This document shows positions 1 to 8,301 of a stretch of 9,921 nucleotides of DNA, piece after piece. A model generated the notes under the pieces. It was not told the origin of the DNA. It ran no database searches and saw only the letters and a program-made list of their open reading frames with translations. A program made the position numbers and the translations under genes. The stretch's first letter is position 1, and the number at the start of each line of letters is the position of its first letter. The DNA comes from Microbacterium sp. (GTDB taxonomy: Bacteria > Actinomycetota > Actinomycetes > Actinomycetales > Microbacteriaceae): assembly GCA_029267645.1 (NCBI GenBank), contig JAJUIM010000048.1:1-9921 (forward strand), read 5' to 3'.

Positions 1-86
1 CCCTCGGCCTGCGACGGGTGCTTCTCGAACCACTGCGGGCGGCCGGCGAAGAGGTCAGCGTCGGTGTCGTAGATCGTCTCGTTCAT
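1..86 (-). CDS. N-terminus of an unrecognised protein, cut by the left edge
   Basis: Only the first 28 codons are present; the gene runs off the left edge. The ATG at 86-84 is well supported: the strand reads GAAGGAGAG (complement of 91-99) and then ATG five bases later, a strong ribosome binding site. The visible protein starts MNETIYDTDADLFAGRPQWF and is acidic, then aromatic, with no signal peptide or membrane segment. I do not recognise the family from this stub. Upstream on the same strand lies an arsenate reductase remnant, so the gene may once have been downstream of arsC, but nothing shows that it is an arsenic gene. Confidence 0.6.
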   Translation of the reverse strand, partial: MNETIYDTDADLFAGRPQWFEKHPSQAE

Positions 87-209
87 GGTGCTCTCCTTCG
101 TTGGATGCGGATCGGAGGTGTTCTTCTCCAAGCATCACGCGGTAAGCGTTATCCGAGCGGACGATCTTCGGGAAAGAATGGCAGATCTTTCGATCCTGTA
201 AGGAGGTGA

Positions 210-359
210 GACGTCGAGCTCGGCGAGGAGTCGCTCGACGCGCGTGCGGATCTGGTCGCGGATCGGCCGCACCTCGACGCTGTCCCCGGCGAGATGGCGC
301 AGCCAGCCGGCGGCCATCTGCGACCTGCCGGGGTTGTGCACGCACACGAAGAGCACGGT
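210..359 (-). pseudogene. Remnant of LMW-phosphatase-type arsenate reductase (arsC), internally deleted
   Basis: The minus strand encodes TVLFVCVHNPGRSQMAAGWL and then RHLAGDSVEV, the usual N-terminus of thioredoxin-linked ArsC with its C-X5-R phosphate loop (C-VHNPG-R-S). It passes directly into RPIRDQIRTRVERLLAEL, which is normally the C-terminal helix of the same family. The roughly 80 residues between, which carry the other redox cysteines, are missing. The join falls after a Val-Arg that occurs at both places in intact homologues, consistent with a deletion between short homologies. The loop has Pro where the family usually has Ala (HNAGRSQ). No good start or ribosome binding site precedes it: the frame only opens at a TTG inside the repeat cluster. 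The reading frame then runs on past the normal C-terminus. It is almost certainly non-functional. Confidence 0.75.
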
Positions 360-382
360 CGGGGGCTGCGGAGCGTTCCTAT

Positions 383-512
383 CCGCAAGTCTCCGCCAAA
401 ACCACAAGTCTCCGCTAAGTCCACGGGTGCTGCGGGTGGACTTGGCGGAGACTTGCGGACTGAACGGAGACTTGTGGACCAGGCGGAGACTTGTGGACTC
501 GCGGACTCACGG
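383..512. repeat. Cluster of five 19-bp repeats, two inverted and three direct, with decayed 8-bp half-units
   Basis: Five units fit the consensus ACTTGGCGGAGACTTGTGG. Two read on the minus strand (383-401 and 402-420) and three on the plus strand (440-458, 459-477, 478-496). Units within each block abut with an exact 19-bp period. Each unit is itself a near-duplication of ACTTGNGG, and two further 8-bp half-units, ACTCGCGG and ACTCACGG, follow at 497-512. The two blocks face each other, so 402-424 can pair with 436-458 over 23 positions with only one mismatch and one wobble, leaving an 11-base loop. The outer units 383-397 and 482-496 can also pair. The period is not a multiple of three and no protein is conserved across it. 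It lies between the katG terminator and the arsC remnant. It could be a REP-like palindromic element, a protein-binding array or a relic of a small mobile element. Confidence 0.85.
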
Positions 513-563
513 ATCCGCGGCCGCTGGCCTCGCGGACCCTCGGCCGCGCCAACCCGCGGATCA

Positions 564-583
564 GCAGCCGGCGAGCCGGCTGC
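564..583. repeat. Compact perfect hairpin (9-bp arms)
   Basis: GCAGCCGGC is followed after two bases (GA) by its exact reverse complement GCCGGCTGC. It lies between the 19-bp repeats and the katG terminator. It has no T-run on either side, so it is a poor stand-alone terminator. It may be a secondary stop behind the stronger hairpin at 629-663, or part of the neighbouring repeat element. Confidence 0.5.
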
Positions 584-614
584 CCCACCCAACGCCGAGG
601 CCCAACGCGACCCC

Positions 615-663
615 CACACAACCCAAAACCCCGCGGCCCCGGCATCACACCGGGGCCGCGGGG
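615..663 (-). terminator. Strong intrinsic terminator of katG
   Basis: A perfect 14-bp GC stem (629-642 with 650-663) encloses the 7-base loop CATCACA. It begins 7 bases after the katG stop codon. Reading out of katG, the stem is followed by TTTTGGGTTGTGTG, a modest T-rich tail, so it fits a terminator for the minus strand. In the other direction there is no T-tail. It should keep katG transcripts from entering the repeat cluster and the arsC remnant. Confidence 0.85.
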
Positions 664-670
664 GTGAGGG

Positions 671-3073
<2,403 letters not shown>

Positions 3074-3074
3074 C

Positions 3075-3080
3075 TACCGT
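3075..3080 (+). promoter_or_regulatory. Candidate -10 box for a leaderless methionine synthase-like mRNA
   Basis: TACCGT lies exactly six bases before the GTG at 3087, so transcription would begin at or next to the start codon. There is no Shine-Dalgarno sequence, which agrees with a leaderless message. GGTGAC at 3053-3058 is a weak -35 candidate at 16-bp spacing. Confidence 0.5.
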
Positions 3081-3086
3081 GGATCC

Positions 3087-4196
3087 GTGAGTGTGAACCC
3101 GCCGTACCGTGCCGACATCGTCGGATCCTTCCTGCGCCCCGACGCCATCAAGAAGGCTCGCGCGGCCTTCGCTGAGGGCGACATCCTCGCGCGCCAGCTG
3201 CGCGACATCGAGGACGCCCAGATCGCAGAGGTCGTGCAGAGTCAGGTCGATGCGGGCCTCGAGGCCGCGACCGACGGTGAGTTCCGCCGTGCGTGGTGGC
3301 ACTTCGACTTCTTCGGCGGCCTCGAGGGCGTCGACATCGTCGAGAGCGACCACGGCCTGCCGTTCCAGGGCGCGCAGACGAAGCAGCTCGCCGTGCAGGT
3401 CAACGGGCGCATCGCGTTCGGAACGCACCCCATGATCGAGGACTGGCTCGCGCTCAAGGCCATCGCCGACGAGGCGGGCGTGCAGGCGAAGCAGACGATT
3501 CCGTCGCCGACCGTGCTCGACTTCCGCGTCGAGCCGCAGAACATCGTGGGCGGCGGCTACGCCTCGCGCGACGACTACGTCGACGACCTCGTCGACGCCT
3601 ACCGCGACGCGATCGCGGCGTTCTACGCCGAGGGCTGCCGCTACCTGCAGTTCGATGACACCGCGTGGGCCTACCTCTGCAGCGAGTCGGAGCTCGAGCG
3701 CGCCCGCACGGAGCGCGGAATCGACACCGACGGGCTCGGCGAGCGCTACCGCGACATCCTGAACCGCGTGCTCGCGGGCAAGCCCGACGACCTCGTCGTC
3801 ACGACGCACGTCTGCCGCGGCAACTTCCGTTCGACGTGGATCTCGTCGGGCGGCTACGAGCCCATCGCCCAGCACCTCTTCGCGACCGACTACGACGGCT
3901 TCTTCCTCGAGTACGACAGCGACCGCGCGGGCGGGTTCGAGCCGCTGCGGTTCCTGCGCCCCGGCGAGCAGACGGTCGTCCTCGGCCTCGTCACCTCGAA
4001 GTCGGGCGAGCTCGAGCCCGCAGCCGACATCGAGCGCCGCATCCGCGAGGCCGCCGAGTTCGCGCCGCTCGAGCAGCTCGCGCTCTCGCCGCAGTGCGGC
4101 TTCGCCTCGACCGAGGAGGGCAACGTGCTCACGGAAGATGAGCAGTGGGCCAAGGTGCGCCACGTCGTCGAGATCGCCCGTCGGGTGTGGGGCTGA
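3087..4196 (+). CDS. MetE C-terminal-domain-like (YxjG/YxjH family) cobalamin-independent methionine synthase homologue
   Basis: The family resembles the C-terminal half of MetE, which transfers a methyl group to a zinc-bound homocysteine thiol. This 369-residue protein is a stand-alone domain, like Bacillus YxjG/YxjH, with the usual ADIVGSFLRP start. Predicted zinc ligands are present: His241 and Cys243 in THVCRGN, Glu275 in FFLEYDS, and Cys337 in SPQCGFAS. Asp190 in QFDDTAW is the likely homocysteine-amine contact. It lacks the MetE N-terminal domain that helps bind polyglutamyl methyltetrahydrofolate, so its methyl donor is uncertain. The start was set at GTG 3087 because TACCGT sits six bases upstream; GTG 3093 is possible, and the frame stays open to GTG 3054. 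A gene 10 bp downstream is probably co-transcribed, and a methionine importer follows. It could also be a core-type synthase using a corrinoid or another methyl donor. Confidence 0.9.
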   Translation: MSVNPPYRADIVGSFLRPDAIKKARAAFAEGDILARQLRDIEDAQIAEVVQSQVDAGLEAATDGEFRRAWWHFDFFGGLEGVDIVESDHGLPFQGAQTKQLAVQVNGRIAFGTHPMIEDWLALKAIADEAGVQAKQTIPSPTVLDFRVEPQNIVGGGYASRDDYVDDLVDAYRDAIAAFYAEGCRYLQFDDTAWAYLCSESELERARTERGIDTDGLGERYRDILNRVLAGKPDDLVVTTHVCRGNFRSTWISSGGYEPIAQHLFATDYDGFFLEYDSDRAGGFEPLRFLRPGEQTVVLGLVTSKSGELEPAADIERRIREAAEFAPLEQLALSPQCGFASTEEGNVLTEDEQWAKVRHVVEIARRVWG

Positions 4197-4206
4197 TCGC
4201 GAGCGC

Positions 4207-4710
4207 ATGACCGACGGATCCGCGCGCGACGACCTCGGCGCCCTCCTCGCGTCGGCGCGGTCGCGGCTCGCGGGCGCGCCGCGGATCCGCCTGGGCGAGC
4301 TGCGCGAGCCGGGACGGATCCGCCGCGCCTTCGGGGGGCGCGAGGCGATCGTGCCCGCGGCGTCGGCCTGGCACCTCGGCGTCCTCCTCGTGGGCGACGA
4401 GCGGCTGTGGGCGACGGGGACGATCCTGCGCGCGAGCGAGGAGGTGCGCCGCGGGTTCACGGCCGAGTCGCAGCGCGAGCGCGCGGCCGTGCGCGGCATG
4501 GCGTTCCGTGGCGGCTTCGCGGAGGGCGAGCCGTTCCACACGGGCGGCGGGGAGATCGACGTCGCCGCCGTCGCGGGCGGATCCCCCGGTGGCCCGCTCT
4601 CGTGGCGCGGCGGGCGGCTCATGGTCAGTTGGTCGCCCGCGGGGTTCCTCATGCCGCTCGCCGACTACCTCGACGAGCGCATCGGCCTCGCGCTCGCGCC
4701 GGCAGACTGA
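4207..4710 (+). CDS. Unrecognised 167-residue protein, probably co-transcribed with the methionine synthase homologue
   Basis: ATG 4207 begins 10 bp after the upstream stop. The codon pattern is normal for the window and the frame is clean, so this is a real gene, although its ribosome binding site (GCGAG) is weak. The protein has an Arg/Ala-rich N-terminal helix (about 5-50) and a core with WHLGVLLVGDERLWATGTIL. A charged stretch, EEVRRGFTAESQRERAAVRG (about 78-97), follows, and near the C-terminus is SWSPAGFLMPLADYLDERI. It has no membrane segment, signal peptide, cysteine cluster or known nucleotide-binding motif. The repeated beta-strand and Gly pattern suggests a small soluble alpha/beta protein. 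It looks like a family restricted to related actinobacteria, but I cannot name its function. The coupling to a methionine gene is the only clue. Confidence 0.85.
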   Translation: MTDGSARDDLGALLASARSRLAGAPRIRLGELREPGRIRRAFGGREAIVPAASAWHLGVLLVGDERLWATGTILRASEEVRRGFTAESQRERAAVRGMAFRGGFAEGEPFHTGGGEIDVAAVAGGSPGGPLSWRGGRLMVSWSPAGFLMPLADYLDERIGLALAPAD

Positions 4711-4744
4711 GCATTCTGCTCTCCGGGCGCGTCGCGGCGCGCCC
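4709..4744 (+). terminator. Weak terminator after the 167-residue gene
   Basis: Two consecutive hairpins follow the stop. GAGCA and TGCTC pair around TTC (4709-4721), and GGGCGCG (4725-4731) pairs with CGCGCCC (4738-4744) around a 6-base loop. There is no T-run after either, so termination would be inefficient in the classical sense, though such T-less GC hairpins are common gene ends in high-GC actinobacteria. Confidence 0.4.
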
Positions 4745-4781
4745 CCGACCGAGCAGATCGCCGAAATCAGTCCGTCCGGGG

Positions 4782-4826
4782 TAAGTTCGTGGGCACACCG
4801 CGGCGAGACAGCACGCCGCGGCGAGA
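4782..4826 (+). promoter_or_regulatory. Candidate metPS promoter with an 11-bp direct repeat in the leader
   Basis: TAAGTT at 4782-4787 is the best -10 hexamer before metP; the -35 region is poor. Between it and the start codon, CCGCGGCGAGA occurs twice exactly (4798-4808 and 4816-4826, starts 18 bp apart). The repeats lie at or just after the expected transcription start, where a repressor could act. The leader is about 55 bases, too short for a known SAM riboswitch. Confidence 0.35.
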
Positions 4827-4848
4827 GCACGTCTCATCGAGGAGAAAC

Positions 4849-6420
4849 ATGTCGCGAGCACAGGCCACGACCGCGATCCCCGAACGCGAGCAGTGGACCG
4901 GCCAATTCGGCTTCATCATGGCCGCCGTCGGATCCGCGATCGGTCTCGGCAACATCTGGCGCTTCCCCGGCGTCGCCTACGAGTCGGGCGGAGGCGCGTT
5001 CCTCATCCCGTACCTCGTCGCGCTCTTGACGGCCGGCATCCCGATCCTTTTCCTCGACTACGCGATCGGCCACCGGTTCCGCGGATCCGCGCCGCTCGCG
5101 CTGCGCCGCCTCGGCGGCAAGCTCGGCGAGGGGATCGGCTGGTTCCAGGTGACGATCGCCGCGCTCATCGCGCTCTACTATGCGGGCGTGCTCGCGTGGG
5201 CCGGCAGCTATTTCGTCTTCTCGTTCGGCGAGCAGTGGGGCGACGACCCGACGGCCTTCTTCACGGGCGAGTACCTGCAGGCCTCAGACGGGGCGGCGAC
5301 GCCCATCACGTTCGACTTCGTGCCCGGTGTGCTGATCCCGCTCGTTCTCATGTGGGTCGTGACGCTCGTGATCCTCGGCGCGGGCGTCGTCAAGGGCGTG
5401 CAGCGCGCGAACGTCATCATCATCCCGCTCCTCGTGGTCGCCTTCGGCGTGCTCGTCGTGCGGGCGCTGTTCCTGCCGGGCGCCGCCGAGGGCCTCAACG
5501 CGTTCTTCACGCCAGACTTCGCGGCGCTCGCGGATCCGGCCGTGTGGGTCGCGGCGTACGGCCAGATCTTCTTCTCGCTGTCGGTCGCGTTCGGCATCAT
5601 GATCACCTACGCCTCGTACCGCAAGCGCCGCTCGAACCTCACGGGCGCGGGCCTCGTGGTCGCGTTCGGCAACTCGTCGTTCGAGATCCTCGCGGGCATC
5701 GGCGTGTTCTCGACGATCGGCTTCTTCGCCTTCCAGCAGGGCATCGAGATCGACCAGCTCGAAGGCCTCTCCGGAGTCGGCCTCGCGTTCATGACGTTCC
5801 CCGCGATCGTGAGCGAGATGCCGGGCGGCGGCTGGGCCGGCGCGCTGTTCTTCGGCACGCTGACGCTCGCGGGCCTCACGTCGCTCATCTCGATCCTCGA
5901 GGTCGTCATCGCCGCGATCCGCGACAAGTTCGGCCTCTCGCGCGGCCAGGCGGTCGGCGCGATCGGCGTGCTCGCGGTCATCTCGATCGTGCTGCTCGGC
6001 ACGACGTCGGGCCTCATCGCGCTCGACACGATCGACCAGTGGACGAACAACGTCGGCATCGTCGCCTCGGCGATCGTCATGACGATCATCGTGATCTGGG
6101 TCAAGCGCAAGGGCGGCGAGCTCTCGCGGCACCTGAGCGCCGTGTCGACCTTCCGCGTCGGCGGCCTGTGGGTGTTCTTCACGGGCCTGCTCGCGCCCGT
6201 CGTGCTCGTCTACATGCTCGTCGCGAAGATCATGGATCTCGTCTCGAACGGCTACGGGGGATACGCCACCTGGTACCTCGGCGTCGCGGGCTGGGGCAGC
6301 ATCGTGCTCGCGGTCATCGCGGCCATCGTGCTGCCGCTCGTCACGTGGCGCCGCGATCCCGACGCGTTCGAGGCGTGGCCGTCCAATGCCCAGCTGCACG
6401 GAAAGGGGGCCCGGCGATGA
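4849..6420 (+). CDS. metP: Large subunit of the NSS-family methionine/alanine importer MetP
   Basis: This is a sodium-coupled amino acid importer of the neurotransmitter:sodium symporter (SNF/LeuT) family, in the inner membrane. The 523-residue protein shows about 12 hydrophobic segments. The signature of the first helix, GSAIGLGNIWRFP (residues 28-40), contains the unwound part that binds Na+ and substrate. Helix 6 carries FFSLSVAFGIMITYASYR (241-258), matching the second unwound segment. The start at ATG 4849 is chosen because GAGGAGA lies four bases upstream; the frame stays open to 4789 without another good site. The assignment to MetP rather than a general NSS protein rests on the overlapping small gene, which looks like MetS. 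In Corynebacterium glutamicum, MetP and MetS together take up methionine and alanine. A methionine synthase homologue lies just upstream. Substrate specificity is inferred. Confidence 0.92.
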   Translation: MSRAQATTAIPEREQWTGQFGFIMAAVGSAIGLGNIWRFPGVAYESGGGAFLIPYLVALLTAGIPILFLDYAIGHRFRGSAPLALRRLGGKLGEGIGWFQVTIAALIALYYAGVLAWAGSYFVFSFGEQWGDDPTAFFTGEYLQASDGAATPITFDFVPGVLIPLVLMWVVTLVILGAGVVKGVQRANVIIIPLLVVAFGVLVVRALFLPGAAEGLNAFFTPDFAALADPAVWVAAYGQIFFSLSVAFGIMITYASYRKRRSNLTGAGLVVAFGNSSFEILAGIGVFSTIGFFAFQQGIEIDQLEGLSGVGLAFMTFPAIVSEMPGGGWAGALFFGTLTLAGLTSLISILEVVIAAIRDKFGLSRGQAVGAIGVLAVISIVLLGTTSGLIALDTIDQWTNNVGIVASAIVMTIIVIWVKRKGGELSRHLSAVSTFRVGGLWVFFTGLLAPVVLVYMLVAKIMDLVSNGYGGYATWYLGVAGWGSIVLAVIAAIVLPLVTWRRDPDAFEAWPSNAQLHGKGARR

Positions 6421-6554
6421 CCGCCATCGCGATCCTGTTCCTCATCATCTCGGCCGTCGTCGTCTGGGGAGGGCTCGCGGGCAGCGTGATCTTCCTTGCC
6501 CGTCGCCCCGAGACGGCGTTCTACGCCGAGGGCGGCGAGGACCCGGGGGAGTAG
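6417..6554 (+). CDS. metS: Small subunit of the methionine/alanine importer, MetS
   Basis: This 45-residue protein has one membrane helix (residues 2-28, AIAILFLIISAVVVWGGLAG and onward) and a short acidic tail ending in EGGEDPGE. Its ATG overlaps the metP stop in an ATGA arrangement, so the two are translationally coupled. In corynebacteria the corresponding single-helix subunit is required with MetP for transport, and the pattern 'VWGGL..SVIFLARRPE' is typical of the MetS family. It is easily missed by gene finders because of its size. The next gene is on the opposite strand and ends only 8 bp away. Confidence 0.88.
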   Translation: MTAIAILFLIISAVVVWGGLAGSVIFLARRPETAFYAEGGEDPGE

Positions 6555-6556
6555 GT

Positions 6557-6582
6557 CGTCCGCTACCGCGACGAGCGGGACG
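6557..6582. terminator. Imperfect hairpin between convergent metS and the LysR-like gene
   Basis: CGTCC at 6557-6561 pairs with GGACG at 6578-6582, and GCT at 6562-6564 with AGC at 6574-6576, leaving G6577 bulged. It starts just after the metS stop and reaches into the 3' end of the opposing gene. It is the only terminator-like structure between the two genes and is weak. Confidence 0.25.
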
Positions 6583-7264
6583 TGCGGCCTCGCGTGATCG
6601 CGACGAAGGCCTGCGTGCCCTCGCCGTCGCGGTCGCGCCGCCACGCCAGTACGACGGGCGAGATCGGCGCCCCCGCCGCGAGCGGCCGGAAGGCCGCGTC
6701 GCGGCGGTGGTGCAGCCGGGCGAGCGACATCGGCACGACGACGATTCCGACGCCCGCGGCGGCCGTCGCGATCGCATCCTCCGTCGTCGCGATCGGCACG
6801 GCGCCGGGCGTCGTGGGCAGCTCGAGCGGGCCCAGCACGTCGTCGCCGGGCGTCAGCAGCACCTCGCCCTCGAGGTCGCGCGGCTCGAGCTCGTCGGCCG
6901 CCGTGAGGTGCGATTCGGCCGCCATGACGACGACGGGGATCTCGTCGTACAGCGCGACGACGTGCAGGTCCGGGTCGTCGACGGGGCCGCGCCCGATGAG
7001 CGCGTCGACCGCGCCCGTCGCGAGGGCCTCGCGCTGATCCGCGGCCTCGACAGCGACGAGCTCGAGGCGCTGGTGGGGGCGCTGCTCGCGCCAGCGCGCG
7101 ATCCACTTCCCGGGCGTCGCGCCCGGCACCGCGCCGAGGCGGAACGGCGGCAGCGGATCCGGGGCCGCCGGCGCCTGGCGCGCCGGCTCGCGGCGCGGCT
7201 TCGCGGCCGGGCGACCGGATCCGCCCCGCGTGCGTCCGCCCCGTGCTGCCCTGTTTCGCGCCAT
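6563..7264 (-). CDS. LysR-type substrate-binding domain protein without a DNA-binding HTH
   Basis: The 233-residue protein opens with a basic, Gly/Pro/Ala-rich, probably disordered segment (1-40, many Arg and Lys). A periplasmic-binding-like effector domain (about 41-225) follows, of the kind found at the C-terminus of LysR regulators: FRLGAVPGATPGKWIARWRE, then VDALIGRGPVDDPDL, YDEIPVVVMAAESHL, and ATAAAGVGIVVVPMS before the last strand. The winged-helix domain that normally occupies the first 60-90 residues is absent. The ATG at 7264 follows a -10 box by six bases, so the short form is genuine and not a misread start. Stand-alone proteins of this type occur in other actinobacteria, with unknown role. 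The basic tail might bind nucleic acid, or the protein might bind a ligand or partner a full regulator. It converges with metS and diverges from the esterase gene. Confidence 0.85.
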   Translation of the reverse strand: MARNRAARGGRTRGGSGRPAAKPRREPARQAPAAPDPLPPFRLGAVPGATPGKWIARWREQRPHQRLELVAVEAADQREALATGAVDALIGRGPVDDPDLHVVALYDEIPVVVMAAESHLTAADELEPRDLEGEVLLTPGDDVLGPLELPTTPGAVPIATTEDAIATAAAGVGIVVVPMSLARLHHRRDAAFRPLAAGAPISPVVLAWRRDRDGEGTQAFVAITRGRTSRSSR

Positions 7265-7270
7265 GACACC

Positions 7271-7276
7271 AGCCTA
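7271..7276 (-). promoter_or_regulatory. Candidate -10 box for a leaderless LysR-like mRNA
   Basis: The minus strand reads TAGGCT, then GGTGTC, then the ATG at 7264. With six bases between the -10 box and the start codon, transcription would begin at the A of ATG. No Shine-Dalgarno sequence is present. The divergent esterase promoter lies about 35 bp away, so the two promoters share one short control region. Confidence 0.55.
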
Positions 7277-7309
7277 CGGACCCGCGTGCGGGCGAATTCC
7301 GCGAGCCGC

Positions 7310-7315
7310 TACGCT
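7310..7315 (+). promoter_or_regulatory. Candidate -10 box of the esterase gene
   Basis: TACGCT precedes the ATG at 7337 by 21 bases, giving a leader of about 15 bases that contains the ribosome binding site GAGAGG. A clear -35 is not visible. Confidence 0.4.
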
Positions 7316-7336
7316 CCAGGTGACGAGAGGAATCCG

Positions 7337-8299
7337 ATGACGCACTTCGACCTGCCGCTGGAGAAGCTCCGCGAGCGCCGCTCCGATGTCGTGGCGCCCG
7401 ATGACTTCGACGAGTTCTGGCGCAGCACCCTCGAGGGCAGCCGCTCGGCCCACGGCGAGACGTACGCGCCCGAGATCGACAACGGCCTCGCGCTCGTCAC
7501 GACCCACGACGTCACGTTCTCGGGGTTCGCGGGCGATCCCATCAGCGCCTGGTACCACCGCCCCGCGCACGCGGAGCCGACGGCCGTCGTCGTCGAGTTC
7601 ATCGGCTACTCGGGCGGGCGCGGCTTCCCGCACCAGCAGTCCGAGTGGGCGCTCGCGGGCTACGGGCACCTCAAGGTCGACACGCGCGGCCAGGGCTACG
7701 CGCAGTACGGGCCGGGCAGCACCGAGGATCCGCACGGATCCGACCCCGCCGTCCCCGGCAGCATGACGCGCGGCATCCGCTCGCCCGAGACATACTTCTA
7801 TCGCCGCGTCTTCACCGACGCGGCCTGCGCCGTCGACGTCGCGCACGAGCTCGCGCCCGATGTGCCGGTCTTCGTCGCGGGCGGCAGCCAGGGCGGCGGC
7901 ATCGCGATCGCGGCCGCGGCGCTCGGATCCGACGTCGCCGGTGCGCTCGTCGACTTCCCGTTCCTGTGCGACTTCCCGCGCGCGACGTCGCTCGTGAACA
8001 CGGCGCCGTACAGCGAGATCGTCCGGTACCTCGCGACCTACCGCGACCGTGTCGACGAGACGTTCCGCACCCTCAGCTACTTCGACGGCGTCAACCACGC
8101 CTCGCGCGCCGAGGTGCCGACGCTGTTCTCGGTCGCGCTCATGGACATGATCTGTCCGCCCTCGACCGTGTTCGGCGCGTTCCACGCGTGGGCGCACGAC
8201 GACAAGCGCATCGAACACTACGCCTACAACGGCCACGAGGGCGGCGGCCCGTATCACCGGGCGCTGCAGCTGGAGTGGCTGCGCGATCGCGTGGGATGA
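7337..8299 (+). CDS. Acetyl xylan esterase / cephalosporin-C deacetylase (carbohydrate esterase family 7)
   Basis: This is an alpha/beta hydrolase that removes acetyl groups from acetylated xylo-oligosaccharides and from small esters such as cephalosporin C. The 320 residues match the family length. Visible are the GGRGF-HQQS-W and RGQG motifs, the nucleophile elbow GGSQGGG (Ser184), the acid Asp270 in ALMDMICPPST, and the base His300 in NGHEGGG. Tyr91 in GYSGG is the oxyanion-side residue. No signal peptide is present, so it acts in the cytoplasm on imported short acetylated sugars; family members are usually hexamers. GAGAGG precedes ATG 7337 at a proper distance. No sugar transporter or glycosidase is next to it, so the natural substrate is unclear. 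It ends at a strong hairpin. Confidence 0.95.
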   Translation: MTHFDLPLEKLRERRSDVVAPDDFDEFWRSTLEGSRSAHGETYAPEIDNGLALVTTHDVTFSGFAGDPISAWYHRPAHAEPTAVVVEFIGYSGGRGFPHQQSEWALAGYGHLKVDTRGQGYAQYGPGSTEDPHGSDPAVPGSMTRGIRSPETYFYRRVFTDAACAVDVAHELAPDVPVFVAGGSQGGGIAIAAAALGSDVAGALVDFPFLCDFPRATSLVNTAPYSEIVRYLATYRDRVDETFRTLSYFDGVNHASRAEVPTLFSVALMDMICPPSTVFGAFHAWAHDDKRIEHYAYNGHEGGGPYHRALQLEWLRDRVG

Positions 8300-8301
8300 C
8301 G

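Larger units (their letters stand above)
87..670. other. 584-bp stretch without an intact gene
   Basis: It contains, in order, the ribosome binding site of the left-edge gene, a low-information stretch to about 209, and the arsC remnant (210-359). The 19-bp repeat cluster (383-512), a GC-rich stretch with a compact hairpin (564-583) and the katG terminator follow. No reading frame here has a good start signal and family-like sequence. It looks like a decayed region where a former arsenate reductase gene was deleted. Confidence 0.7.

Noticed and set aside
200..209. TAAGGAGGTG(A), a near-perfect ribosome binding site on the plus strand
   Set aside because: No plus-strand gene follows at a usable distance; the bases there are antisense to the arsC remnant. 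It arises from the sequence just after the remnant's coding part on the other strand.
383..512. CRISPR array
   Set aside because: The repeats abut at a 19-bp period with no spacers and change orientation in the middle.
511..524. Overlapping BamHI, SacII and NotI sites that look like a cloning linker
   Set aside because: Such sites are expected by chance in GC-rich DNA that is also rich in GGATCC. The flanks are native in composition and no vector sequence is seen.
4788..4848. Possible SAM riboswitch before the methionine importer
   Set aside because: The leader is only about 55-60 bases and shows none of the conserved cores or helices of SAM-I or SAM-IV; only a direct repeat is present.
4893..6554. 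553-codon open frame overlapping metP in another frame
   Set aside because: It is very Arg-rich with no domains. Only its last 45 codons are real, where it coincides with metS.
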